Shown one piece after another: positions 25,393-33,801 of a stretch of DNA of 64,000 nucleotides (the stretch's first letter is position 1; each line of letters opens with the position of its first letter). The stretch covers positions 62,001 through 126,000 of the forward strand of contig JANUBW010000009.1 of NCBI GenBank assembly GCA_024809215.1, in the 5' to 3' direction. The translations under genes were made by a program, and so were the position numbers. The notes under the pieces are model-generated. The model worked only from the letters and a program-made list of their open reading frames with translations, did no database searches and was not told the DNA's origin. The stretch is from Niastella sp. OAS944 (GTDB lineage Bacteria > Bacteroidota > Bacteroidia > Chitinophagales > Chitinophagaceae).

Positions 25393-26262
25393 CTATTGTA
25401 TTTCAGTTTTACGATTGGCGAGGCCCGGAATTTCGGAAACCATAGCCGATTGCATACTGCCGTTTGTTGATTCAATATTGGCGAGGCTTGAAAATTCGGG
25501 AATCATTGCCGATTCACGATTGCCGATTGCCGACTTTGTGTTTGCCGGTTTCACGTTTGCCGTTTCACGTTTCACGTTTGCCGCCGCGCCCTCATTTCCC
25601 TTGCGCCCTTTTACCAAAAACCTCACCAGTTGCCAGGCGGTTTTATATATTATATATATGTCGAGCTGCATACCGGCCTGTTGAACATACCAGGCATCCC
25701 ATTCAAATCTTTTATAAATACATTCCTGGCTAATGATCTTGCCATGATACCCTTTTACCTGGGCCAGCCCGGTAATGCCGGGTTTAACCAGATTGCGGAA
25801 TTTATAGCCGGGAATAAGTGCTGAAAAAGTATCGCAATCGGCGTGCATATGCGGTCGCGGACCAACCACGCTCATATGACCAAGCAGCACATTGAAAAAC
25901 TGAGGCAGTTCATCGAGGTTCGATTGTCGAAGAAACCACCCCAGTGGTGTTACTGAATCCTCGTTTATCTCTGTGTGCTTAGTTTGCCCTACCGGGTTAT
26001 GTTCCAGTGTGCGTAGTTTATAACAGATAAATGATCGTCCCCCACGACCGGTACGCTTTTGCAAAAAGAACACAGGCCCTTTTGATGTAAGCTTTATCAA
26101 TAAAGCAAGCACCGGTAAAAGCCAGCTGAGTACAGTAATTATAATGACCGTTGCAAACAGTATATCTACTATTCGTTTGCAAACGAAATAACTTCGTTTG
26201 TTATCAACATACTTCCGTAGAACGGTCGTTTTGCGTAAAGGCAACCTTTTTTCCTGAATCAT
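25393..26262 (-). CDS. undecaprenyl-phosphate phosphoglycosyl transferase with a repeat-derived tail
   Basis: 289 residues. Monotopic/polytopic sugar transferase core: KRIVDILFATVIII membrane segment, SKGPVFFLQKRTGRGG, FICYKLRTL, WFLRQSNLDELPQFFNVLLG, MSVVGPRPHMHAD and KPGITGLAQVKGYHG. It should start glycan assembly by moving a sugar phosphate to the lipid carrier at the inner membrane. Family members normally end shortly after the YKTAWQLVRFLVK block. Here residues about 226-289 are a translation of heptamer repeats (ANVKRET, ANVKPAN, then a 21-residue duplication around SAMIPEFSSLANIE and SAMVSEIPGLANRK). The core is sound, the tail is probably non-functional. Confidence 0.85.
   Translation of the reverse strand: MIQEKRLPLRKTTVLRKYVDNKRSYFVCKRIVDILFATVIIITVLSWLLPVLALLIKLTSKGPVFFLQKRTGRGGRSFICYKLRTLEHNPVGQTKHTEINEDSVTPLGWFLRQSNLDELPQFFNVLLGHMSVVGPRPHMHADCDTFSALIPGYKFRNLVKPGITGLAQVKGYHGKIISQECIYKRFEWDAWYVQQAGMQLDIYIIYKTAWQLVRFLVKGRKGNEGAAANVKRETANVKPANTKSAIGNRESAMIPEFSSLANIESTNGSMQSAMVSEIPGLANRKTEIQ
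25396..25587. repeat. heptamer array inside the sugar transferase coding tail
   Basis: GATTGCC, GTTTGCC and GTTTCAC words lie in 7-base register from 25504 to 25582, with two 8-base words. A roughly 63-bp direct duplication (nine heptamers) lies at about 25,400-25,500, with GGCGAGGC in both copies. On the minus strand this is read as protein. Confidence 0.8.
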
Positions 26263-26329
26263 AGTATTCTTAATACAAGTATACGGCCAATCATTTTATA
26301 AAGTTGCCTTTAATTAACAATACTTACGC

Positions 26330-27247
26330 ATGCATGGTCAATCCGAACAAAGCGTTATTAAAACATTAGCCTATTTTGATATTTTTAATTACCCGCTTAC
26401 ACAGGAAGAGATCTATAATTTTATAGATCAGCCCTTGCCAATAGAGGTGGTAATGGCAACGATATTACAGCTTGTTGAAGAAAAACGCATTTTCCGGCTG
26501 GGAAGCTTTTATTCGCTACAGCCAGATGTGGCTTTGCATACCAGAAGAACTATGGGCAATTATAAAGCGGAAGTATTATTAAAAACGGCCTATAAGGTAG
26601 GCGGCTTTTTGTACCGGTTTCCCTTTGTGCGTGGGGTTGGTATCTCTGGTTCATTATCGAAGAACTTTGCCGATCGGGATACTGATATCGATTTCTTTAT
26701 TATCACCCGTAGCAACCGCTTATGGATTGCCCGAACATTAATGCACCTGTTTAAGAAATTAACATACATTACCGGGCACCAGCATTGGTATTGTATGAAC
26801 TATTATATTGACGAAGAGGCTTTGCGTATTGATGAGCAAAATATTTTTACCGCTACCGAACTAATAACACTGATACCCGTTTGTGGCAATGGCGCTTTAC
26901 ACAATTTCTATCATCAAAATAATTGGGTTGCTGATTATTTTCCCCACCAGATAGTAAGCCGCCAATCGGTATTAGTGAGGCGCCCCGGTTTATTTAAGCG
27001 GGCTGCAGAATGGCTGCTCGATAACAAATTAGGCAATGCTATTGATAATATACTCATGCGTATTACTGCCCGCCGTTGGAAAAAGAAAGAACAAATGCAT
27101 AAAACCAATGATCATGGTGTGCGTATGGGTTTGTGTACCGGTAAACATTTTGCCAGGCCGAATCCAGACTTCTTTCAGAAAAAAGTATTGAATTTGTTAG
27201 AGAAGAAACTTTTGGAACAAAGAAGGCATAATGTGATAATTCGATAA
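26330..27247 (+). CDS. nucleotidyltransferase-domain protein
   Basis: 305 residues. The N-terminal 75 residues look like a winged helix (VIKTLAYFDIFNYPLTQEE). The middle has the minimal nucleotidyltransferase signature GISGSLSKNFADRDTDIDFF: GS, then D-x-D. The C-terminal part is helical and basic. It may transfer a nucleotidyl or sugar-nucleotide group in the surrounding pathway; that is inference from position. It is the only plus-strand gene between the sugar transferase and the radical SAM block. Its stop lies inside an octamer array. Confidence 0.75.
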   Translation: MHGQSEQSVIKTLAYFDIFNYPLTQEEIYNFIDQPLPIEVVMATILQLVEEKRIFRLGSFYSLQPDVALHTRRTMGNYKAEVLLKTAYKVGGFLYRFPFVRGVGISGSLSKNFADRDTDIDFFIITRSNRLWIARTLMHLFKKLTYITGHQHWYCMNYYIDEEALRIDEQNIFTATELITLIPVCGNGALHNFYHQNNWVADYFPHQIVSRQSVLVRRPGLFKRAAEWLLDNKLGNAIDNILMRITARRWKKKEQMHKTNDHGVRMGLCTGKHFARPNPDFFQKKVLNLLEKKLLEQRRHNVIIR

Positions 27248-27318
27248 TGAGATAATGTGATAATGGAAATACAGGTATTTGTATTCTTATCACATTAGCT
27301 AATTATCACATTAGCTAA
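27226..27318. repeat. inverted octamer arrays between convergent genes
   Basis: GTGATAAT, TCGATAAT, GAGATAAT and GTGATAAT lie at 27233-27264. TTATCACA, TTAGCTAA, TTATCACA and TTAGCTAA lie at 27287-27318. A small hairpin (AAATAC/GTATT) is in the centre. Both flanking stop codons fall inside the arms (27245-27247 and 27311-27313). Confidence 0.85.
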
Positions 27319-28717
27319 TTCTTCTTCTTTCTTCCATCCACATATGCCCTTTAGCCAGCGTTGATCTTAGTTTTAACATGGGCAGTTTGAATAAATTAGC
27401 CACTGGCTTCTTGAGCGCTTTATGATAATTCACTTCATAATTTATCATTTGAATGGCGTAATCGTAATACTTCCGGTTGTAGGTCCTTGTAAAATCAATA
27501 TCACGGTCGGTACTGCTTTCCCAGGGAAGGCTGGTTACAAACCGGTCTTCCACTTCTGCATATAAAGGCGTGCCTTTAATGGGATAGGCCACAGTTATGG
27601 TAAACAGGTCGGGGTCGGCATTTTTTAAGTGTTGCACGGTAGCATAAATATCTTCCTTGGTTTCGCCGGGGTAGCCAACCATAATAAAGGTGCCTGCCTG
27701 CAGGCCATGTTTGCGGGCCAGTTGTATCATTTGTTGCACCTGTTCCACTTCAACGCGGCGGTCCATAAGATCGATGACCTTTTGCGAACCGCTTTCAGCA
27801 CCTATCCATACCCGAAAACAACCACTCTTTTTTAAATTGATGATCACTTCTTCATTCATTCTGTCGGCCCGGCTAATACACTCGTATGGCATAACCAGGT
27901 TACGGTTGGTCATTTCCTCGGTAAATTTTTCAAGCCATTGATGACTTACTGTAAATACATCATCAACAAACCAAATGCTGTCAACTGCATAGTTGGCTTT
28001 TATATGCGCTATTTCATCAGCTACCTTATTGGGACTTCTTCTTCGATAGCTTTGTCCGTATACGGCGCGACTGCACCATTTACAGCTGTAGGGGCATCCG
28101 CGCATGGTGCTTACAGATATGGTGCTGGTACCATGGCGACCTTTCCAGGCATCAAAGTATAATTGCAGATCAACCTTATGCCGGTTAGGAAAAGGCAGGG
28201 CGTCGATGCTTTTTAATTTGGTGCGTTCTTTATTTTGCAGTAATCCTTTTTCTGCATCCAGGTACGATACGCCTTCAATATCATTTATGGTGCCCTCATA
28301 TGTTCCGTCAATAAATTGTACCAGCTCTAACATGGTTTGCTCCCCTTCGCCAAACACAATATAATCAGCACCGTGTTCTAAGAACTTTTGTGCGTGGTTC
28401 CTTACTTCGGGCCCGCCCAGTATTATTTTAGTATGTTGTAGTTGTTCGTTTGCTTTTACAAATTGTATAATGCGCAATACATTCAGCTTTGTCATCAGGT
28501 TGGTATAAATACCAATAACCTGTGGCTGTTGATCTATAAGGCGGGCGCATAATAAATCGAAAGAAGAGAATGTACTATCGAACACTTCGTTATCGTACCC
28601 ATGTTGTTCAAGCCAGGCAGAAATATACAAAATGCCCAATGGCACATACGGCCGCATGATGGCCTTTTCTTTTTCATCTTCTGCCAAAAAATATCCATGT
28701 GTTAACAGGATCTTCAT
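27311..28717 (-). CDS. B12-binding-domain radical SAM enzyme 3
   Basis: 468 residues. An N-terminal cobalamin-binding type Rossmann fold (about 1-140: YVPLGILYISAWLEQHG, IILGGPEV, GADYIVFGEGE) is followed by a radical SAM barrel with cysteines 208, 212 and 215 in RGCPYSCKWCSR. WFVDDVF, IGAESGSQKVIDLMDRR and MVGYPGETKEDI are standard for this B12-radical SAM family. The C-terminal 100 residues may set substrate choice. The canonical DxHxxG cobalamin loop is not visible. It overlaps the methyltransferase gene upstream by four bases (ATGA type), so it belongs to one operon. Confidence 0.85.
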   Translation of the reverse strand: MKILLTHGYFLAEDEKEKAIMRPYVPLGILYISAWLEQHGYDNEVFDSTFSSFDLLCARLIDQQPQVIGIYTNLMTKLNVLRIIQFVKANEQLQHTKIILGGPEVRNHAQKFLEHGADYIVFGEGEQTMLELVQFIDGTYEGTINDIEGVSYLDAEKGLLQNKERTKLKSIDALPFPNRHKVDLQLYFDAWKGRHGTSTISVSTMRGCPYSCKWCSRAVYGQSYRRRSPNKVADEIAHIKANYAVDSIWFVDDVFTVSHQWLEKFTEEMTNRNLVMPYECISRADRMNEEVIINLKKSGCFRVWIGAESGSQKVIDLMDRRVEVEQVQQMIQLARKHGLQAGTFIMVGYPGETKEDIYATVQHLKNADPDLFTITVAYPIKGTPLYAEVEDRFVTSLPWESSTDRDIDFTRTYNRKYYDYAIQMINYEVNYHKALKKPVANLFKLPMLKLRSTLAKGHMWMEERRRIS

Positions 28718-29529
28718 TGTTCTTCTTTTTTAAATAACAGGAATGCATGATCGGCCAGGCTGGTGGCAAAAGAAAGGTGACCGGTTTTTTCTTCCCACTG
28801 CACCAGTGTTTGGTAAAACCGCCGGTGTTGTTGCATATGCCCTTCCATCCATGATGGTGGAATGCAAAGACCCACCGGTTTCTTTTCAATAAATTGCAGC
28901 GGCGCCATTAGTTTCGTAAATGCTTTTATTGAATAGTAATAAACCGGTTGTTGCACCTGTGCGGTTAGCGGTACCATCACTTTTTTATTGGTCCATCTTC
29001 TAAAAGCCTGGCGTGGCTGTGCTTTCAACAGGTAATACATGGTTTCCCACAGGCAACATTTTCCAAACAGCACTACGGCAAACTGCCCACCGGGTTTTAA
29101 CAGTTGATAGAACTGTTTTGCCAACCCGGTCATAGCCATAGGTGAAACACAGTTCAATCCGGCGAAGTTGCTTACAATGCCATCAAACTGCCGCCCGGAA
29201 AAGGTTGTTTGCAATTGATCGAATGCACAGGTTTGAAACACAGGTTGATTGGGCGCCGGTGTTAACACGGCTTTTCGTTGCGCCTGTTCTATCATGGCGG
29301 GCGAAGCATCGGTGGCTGTTACAGTATGTCCTTTTTGCGCCATCCAGAATGCATCGGCGCCGGTACCGCAATTGATCTCCAGCAACTGCATGTTGGGTTT
29401 GTTGGCAAGCATGGGACGTAGCCATTTATAGGTGGTGCGTCGTTGGGCCGAGCCGGTAAGGCTTTCAACAAAACCGGCATTATAACCGCCGGCCAGTACA
29501 TCAAATGTGCTTGCTTTATTCATGTGCAT
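28714..29529 (-). CDS. class I SAM-dependent methyltransferase (Methyltransf_11 type)
   Basis: 271 residues. LLEINCGTGADAFWMAQKGH is motif I and VTATDASPAMIEQAQ binds the adenosine ribose; FDGIVSNFAGLNCV and LLKPGGQFAVVLFG follow. The C-terminal third is family-specific, so the acceptor is unknown. Either ATG 29529 or ATG 29523 could be the start, and both overlap the end of the upstream radical SAM gene. Both neighbours are translationally coupled to it, so it probably methylates the same product as they modify. Confidence 0.8.
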   Translation of the reverse strand: MHMNKASTFDVLAGGYNAGFVESLTGSAQRRTTYKWLRPMLANKPNMQLLEINCGTGADAFWMAQKGHTVTATDASPAMIEQAQRKAVLTPAPNQPVFQTCAFDQLQTTFSGRQFDGIVSNFAGLNCVSPMAMTGLAKQFYQLLKPGGQFAVVLFGKCCLWETMYYLLKAQPRQAFRRWTNKKVMVPLTAQVQQPVYYYSIKAFTKLMAPLQFIEKKPVGLCIPPSWMEGHMQQHRRFYQTLVQWEEKTGHLSFATSLADHAFLLFKKEEQ

Positions 29530-30976
29530 ACCGGTTTAACTGCATCCGTTGTAATAACAGCGACGGCATATGCCAGCAGGCAGATGCTATTTTCTTATAG
29601 TCATGTATGGTAGTTGCCAATGGATTCTTTATGGCATTGCGAAACGCTACCCAGCCTTGTTGTTTTCGAAAAACATGGTGCACATAACGATGTAGTTTTT
29701 TATAATAACGGGGCGGATAGGTGTTATGAAACATCAGTAACAGTTCATCACTATCTGTCCAGTTGCTTTTTGTTTTCAACTCATTTTTTACCCGTTCATA
29801 GAACACCGTTCCCGGCAAAGGGTACGACACAGAGATACCCATTTCATAGGGCAACAGGTCTTTGATCATTCGAATGGTTTTGGCAATATCTTCCCTGGTT
29901 TCGCCGGGGTAGCCAAACTGTATAAAGAAGGATGGATGAATGCCATTTTTTTTCAGCAGGGTAGTGGCCTGGTAGATCTGTTCAACCGTAGTGCCTTTAT
30001 CCATAGCGTCGAGCACTTTTTGCGAACCACTTTCGGCGCCCATCCATATATTATGACAACCGGCACGGGCCAGGTCTTTTATGGTGTTTTCCTGTAACAG
30101 CAAATCGGCCCTTGCCTGTATCTTGAACCGGAATTGTAATTGTTCTTTCTCTACAATATTGGCAAAAGCGTTTACCCAGCCGGGTTTTAAACCGAAGATA
30201 TCGTCGCAGAACCAAATGTGGTCGAACTGGAATTTCTCTTTTAATAGTTTTAATTCTGCTACTACTTTTTCGGGTGAGCGGGCATTGTAGCGGTTGCCAT
30301 AAATTGGTTTGGCGCACCAGTTGCATTTAAAGGGGCAGCCTCTTGTTGTTGCTACATTCAGCGAAAAGTAGCCACTGCTTTTTAACCACATAGAACGGTA
30401 CGGCGTTATATTAACCAGGTCCCAGGCGGGTAAGGGCAAAGCATCGAGGTCTTTCATTACCATACGCCCCGGGGTTTTAATTACATGGTCATTGTGCCGA
30501 AATGCCAACCCGGGTATGTGTTGAAAATTGGTTTCTTTATTATTGATTGCTTCAACCAGTTGGAGCAATGTTATTTCGGCTTCGCCAAGAATAACAAAGT
30601 CGGCCCCCTCGGAACAATATTGTTCAAAATGATCGGTACTGTCTGAGCTGGAAACAATTACGGTGCATCCTTTTGCTTTGGCCAGCTTTATCATGTCAAA
30701 AGCAGCCTCACGCATATTGGTAAGACACATTTTGGTAAGGTAGTTGAACCCGTCGTCGTACAGCACAAAGAAGTTGGGTGTATTGTTGTTCAGCGTGTTT
30801 TGTATATCCTGTGCGCTATGCGCAAACATGGTATCGAACAGGGAAACGGAATAACCGTGTTCGCGCATCAGGGCAGCGGCATAGAGGGTAGCCAGCGGAG
30901 GATAAGGTTGTCCGGTAGCCCATTGTTTGGGATCGAAACGAAGGAAGTAACTATGTGAGAAAAGAATATTCTTCAT
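29516..30976 (-). CDS. B12-binding-domain radical SAM enzyme 2
   Basis: 486 residues, same architecture as its neighbour at 27,311. N-terminal Rossmann-like domain (YPPLATLYAAALMREHGYSV, SEGADFVILGEAEITLLQL), then radical SAM cysteines 214, 218 and 221 in RGCPFKCNWCAK, IWFCDDIFGL, WMGAESGSQKVLDAMDKG and FGYPGETREDIAKT. It is similar enough to enzyme 3 to be a paralogue. The gene overlaps the methyltransferase downstream by 8-14 bases. Confidence 0.85.
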   Translation of the reverse strand: MKNILFSHSYFLRFDPKQWATGQPYPPLATLYAAALMREHGYSVSLFDTMFAHSAQDIQNTLNNNTPNFFVLYDDGFNYLTKMCLTNMREAAFDMIKLAKAKGCTVIVSSSDSTDHFEQYCSEGADFVILGEAEITLLQLVEAINNKETNFQHIPGLAFRHNDHVIKTPGRMVMKDLDALPLPAWDLVNITPYRSMWLKSSGYFSLNVATTRGCPFKCNWCAKPIYGNRYNARSPEKVVAELKLLKEKFQFDHIWFCDDIFGLKPGWVNAFANIVEKEQLQFRFKIQARADLLLQENTIKDLARAGCHNIWMGAESGSQKVLDAMDKGTTVEQIYQATTLLKKNGIHPSFFIQFGYPGETREDIAKTIRMIKDLLPYEMGISVSYPLPGTVFYERVKNELKTKSNWTDSDELLLMFHNTYPPRYYKKLHRYVHHVFRKQQGWVAFRNAIKNPLATTIHDYKKIASACWHMPSLLLQRMQLNRYAHE

Positions 30977-31007
30977 TACAATTGATCTTATAGTTTTTAG
31001 GGTACAA

Positions 31008-31135
31008 GCTAGTGGTTAGTGGTAAATGGCTAGTGGGCTTAAAACGGCAATCGTGAATCGGCAATCGGCAATGGCCCGCCCCGTTTTTCTTTATCAACTC
31101 TATCACCTTTTCAACTTCACTCGTTAACTTGAAAT
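31008..31135. repeat. heptamer and octamer arrays of three families in one gap
   Basis: GCTAGTG-type heptamers lie at 31008-31035. ACGGCAA/TCGGCAA heptamers lie at 31044-31071. TATCAACT-type octamers lie at about 31092-31128. The last run into the methyltransferase gene and encode its final residues (QVNE). Confidence 0.75.
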
Positions 31136-31776
31136 ATATAATCCACTTCTATCCAATTCTTTTTCTGCAACACGCAATTCAACTTAAATCCATTACTCAA
31201 CGCTATCTCAACAATCATATTCAGATCGCACCCATCACTTAACACCATTAATACCACCGATTGGGCATGTATATAAGATCGCAGGCTGCTGAACAGTTGT
31301 TGAAAGTATTCGCCCTGCTCACCACAATACCAGGCATACTCTGCCGGGGTTTGTGGTTGCTTTTTATAGTACGGTGGGTTAATGGCAATTATGTCGAACT
31401 GCTGCCATGGAATATCTTTGAACAGGTCTGAATGTATAACGGTAAGGGGAATGCGGTTGCTGCTGCTGTTCATTTCCAATGAATGAATGGCCACCTGGTT
31501 TATATCGCTTGCCGTTACCTGCGCACCTTCACGGGCCGCATATAGGGCAATTAACCCGCTTCCGGCGCCCAGCTCCAGAAACGATCTGTCTTTTAACGGA
31601 AGCTTTGCTATATACCGTAATAACAATCTTGTGCTAAAGAAAAAGCCCGGGTGGAATACTGCCGGTGGTATTACCAACCTGATGCCTTTGAACGTATACG
31701 TTCTTGTGGCCGACAGGTATTTTACCAGCAGCGGTTTGTATAACCTTGTTGTTATATGTTTTATGGTCCGGCGCAT
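31117..31776 (-). CDS. class I methyltransferase with NPPY motif
   Basis: 219 residues if ATG 31776 is used, where the ATG overlaps the upstream TAA (TAATG); an upstream ATG at 31812 is possible. It shows FLELGAGSGLIALYAAREGA (SAM site), VTASDINQVAIHSLEMN and INPPYYKKQ. The NPPY motif is that of N-methyltransferases such as HemK/PrmC and the RsmC group. No PrmC N-terminal domain is present. The substrate may be a small molecule from this cluster rather than a protein or RNA. Confidence 0.8.
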   Translation of the reverse strand: MRRTIKHITTRLYKPLLVKYLSATRTYTFKGIRLVIPPAVFHPGFFFSTRLLLRYIAKLPLKDRSFLELGAGSGLIALYAAREGAQVTASDINQVAIHSLEMNSSSNRIPLTVIHSDLFKDIPWQQFDIIAINPPYYKKQPQTPAEYAWYCGEQGEYFQQLFSSLRSYIHAQSVVLMVLSDGCDLNMIVEIALSNGFKLNCVLQKKNWIEVDYIFQVNE

Positions 31777-33272
31777 TAAAATCCTTCTATCTCGGGTTGT
31801 CTGTATTTCCACAGCAATTGCAATATTTTTAATTCATAGGGTTTCCAGTACAAACCGGTTTTATATCGTACGGCCGAAAGGTTACGCATAATGCTGCGTT
31901 TAAAACCGGTTAGCCTTATATCTGAAACTGTAGGGTAGTAGCTGTTCAACACCGTTTCAAAGTCTTGTATTTTGTCAACCATTTCCGGCGTTAGCCAAGG
32001 CGTTAATGGGTTCTTACGCAGATCGAAGTTTTCCCAGTGCGGACTGATCCAATCTTCGAGCTTATCGGGAAAATGAAAACCGCTTTCCAATACTTTTTTA
32101 TAGAGCTCCGATCCTTCGGTTGGCACCGGACTGTATAAATAAATAATGATCTCGGTTTTGGGGTTTATTTGTTTTATCTCTTTAATGAAAGCAATATCCT
32201 GGTCAATTTGTTTCATTACCTGTTCGGGCGTATCGCCCGGGGTACCTAACACGAAAGAATATTCGGGAATGATATCAAATTTGGCCATACGCCCGGCAAA
32301 GGCCCTTATTTGTGCGCTGCTTTGAGTGCCGCCTTTGTCCATCCGTTTCAGTATTTCATCATTGCCGGTCTCCGCGCCAAAGAAGATCATTTTACAACCA
32401 GATGCCCGCATCAATTGCAGTGAGTGATCACTGTATTTATCAATGGTATCAATTCTTCCTTCGCCCCACCATATCATATTTTCGGGTTGAATGAGTTTTG
32501 AAAACTCAACCGTTCTTTTTTCCGATACAAAGAAGTTGTTATCGTGAAACTCAATGGCGTTGCCGCCATGTTTATCTTTCAGGTATTTAATATCCTCATA
32601 GATCAGTTGCGCGCTTTTGCCCCGCCAGCGGGCATTGTAAATGGGCACTACGGCACAAAACGAGCATTTGAACGGACAACCCATACTGCTGTGATAAGCA
32701 ATGGTGCGGGTGCCTAAATATGTTTTGCCCAGGTAACGGCGTAAGGGATAAAAATTATTCAGTGTTTCATAGGGCAACCGGGGCAATGCATCCTGATCGT
32801 ACAACTCATCTTTACCGGTTTTTATAATACCCTGTTCGCTTTTATAAATAAGATTGGGAATAGTGGTGAACGATTCTCCATTCTCCAATGCCTGCAATAG
32901 TGCCGGAAAACATTTTTCACCGGGGCCGTTTACAATTACATCAACAAAACCTGAAAGCAACACTACCTTGGGTTGGTTCGATGGAAAGTAACCACCCCAA
33001 ATAATTTTTACTGCCGGGTATAATGAGCGTATTTGTTTTGAAATAGGAATCGCCTGTCGCAACTGCGGGCCGGGCATACAGGTACAACCAAAATAACCAT
33101 ACTCGCCCGTGGCCAGGTAGCTGTTTATTTTTTGCCAGGGATCGGTTTCCAGGTTACCATCTACAATAACATATCCATATAAGCCTTCAATAGCAGCTGC
33201 TATGGAAAGAATGGAATTGGGGATCCTGGGCTTTGTTTTAGCGCTACGCGGATTGAATAATAATACTTTCAT
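31776..33272 (-). CDS. B12-binding-domain radical SAM enzyme 1
   Basis: 498 residues from ATG 33272 (MKVLLFNPRSAKTKP); seven residues upstream in frame are array-derived. The N-terminal domain differs from enzymes 2 and 3 (YGYFGCTCMPGPQLRQAIPI, IIWGGYFPSNQPKVVL). Radical SAM cysteines are 199, 203 and 206 in MGCPFKCSFCAV, followed by IEFHDNNFFVSEKRT, FFGAETGNDEILKRMDKGG and VLGTPGDTPEQV. A heptamer array directly abuts its start codon. It is the first gene of a four- or five-gene minus-strand operon. Confidence 0.85.
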   Translation of the reverse strand: MKVLLFNPRSAKTKPRIPNSILSIAAAIEGLYGYVIVDGNLETDPWQKINSYLATGEYGYFGCTCMPGPQLRQAIPISKQIRSLYPAVKIIWGGYFPSNQPKVVLLSGFVDVIVNGPGEKCFPALLQALENGESFTTIPNLIYKSEQGIIKTGKDELYDQDALPRLPYETLNNFYPLRRYLGKTYLGTRTIAYHSSMGCPFKCSFCAVVPIYNARWRGKSAQLIYEDIKYLKDKHGGNAIEFHDNNFFVSEKRTVEFSKLIQPENMIWWGEGRIDTIDKYSDHSLQLMRASGCKMIFFGAETGNDEILKRMDKGGTQSSAQIRAFAGRMAKFDIIPEYSFVLGTPGDTPEQVMKQIDQDIAFIKEIKQINPKTEIIIYLYSPVPTEGSELYKKVLESGFHFPDKLEDWISPHWENFDLRKNPLTPWLTPEMVDKIQDFETVLNSYYPTVSDIRLTGFKRSIMRNLSAVRYKTGLYWKPYELKILQLLWKYRQPEIEGF

Positions 33273-33313
33273 GGTGAATGGTGAATGGTCCAATGGTCAA
33301 TGGTGAATGGTGG
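33271..33313. repeat. heptamer array at the start codon of radical SAM gene 1
   Basis: ATGGTGA, ATGGTGA, ATGGTCCA (8), ATGGTCA, ATGGTGA and ATGGTGG run from 33271. The first word contains the reverse complement of the gene's ATG (33270-33272). The array is therefore the immediate 5' leader. Confidence 0.75.
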
Positions 33314-33462
33314 CGAAACTTAAGGCCCTCCGACTATCCAATAATTCTGGCCAATGCAAGACCATTGAGAATCATACGGATAATTAACTGGTTCAGTTGC
33401 CTGCTGAATTAATAGTTTCCTGTTGCCTTAGTAGCACGTTATTATAACCCTTATGCTAGTTC

Positions 33463-33491
33463 ATTGGGTCCTCGGAACCCGAGGACCCAAT
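33463..33491. repeat. perfect 13-bp inverted repeat with 3-base loop
   Basis: ATTGGGTCCTCGG and CCGAGGACCCAAT flank the loop AAC. A smaller hairpin (CGCGG/CCGCG) follows at about 33501. There is no T-run, so terminator function is doubtful. Confidence 0.8.
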
Positions 33492-33618
33492 GGGGAGATT
33501 CGCGGAGAAGCCGCGGACATTTCGAGGTTGTACATAGGTAACATAAAGATGGTTTCGAGATAGCAAAGAGGCCAAAGTTTGAAAATATGCCGAACGTCCC
33601 ATCAATTTAAGGGGGTCA

Positions 33619-33731
33619 TCACACCATTTCGAGGAGTTCGTCACACCTGGACTATTCATTCCGAGGTAAAAATGCTGTTCGTCACACCGTTTTGAGGACC
33701 TCGTCACACCATACGCCGGAGGCCATCACAA
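33619..33731. repeat. degenerate array with TCACACC cores every 22 bases
   Basis: TCACACC starts at 33619, 33641, 33682 and 33704, and TCACAAA at 33726: steps of 22, 41, 22 and 22. A GAGG or CGGAGG follows each core at a similar distance. No reading frame runs through the region. Confidence 0.7.
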
Positions 33732-33801
33732 ATTGGGAATAAAGGAGCAAAAGCCGATGTACATTTGCAGTAACCGGTTATGTTCTTTGAAATGTTGTTT
33801 T

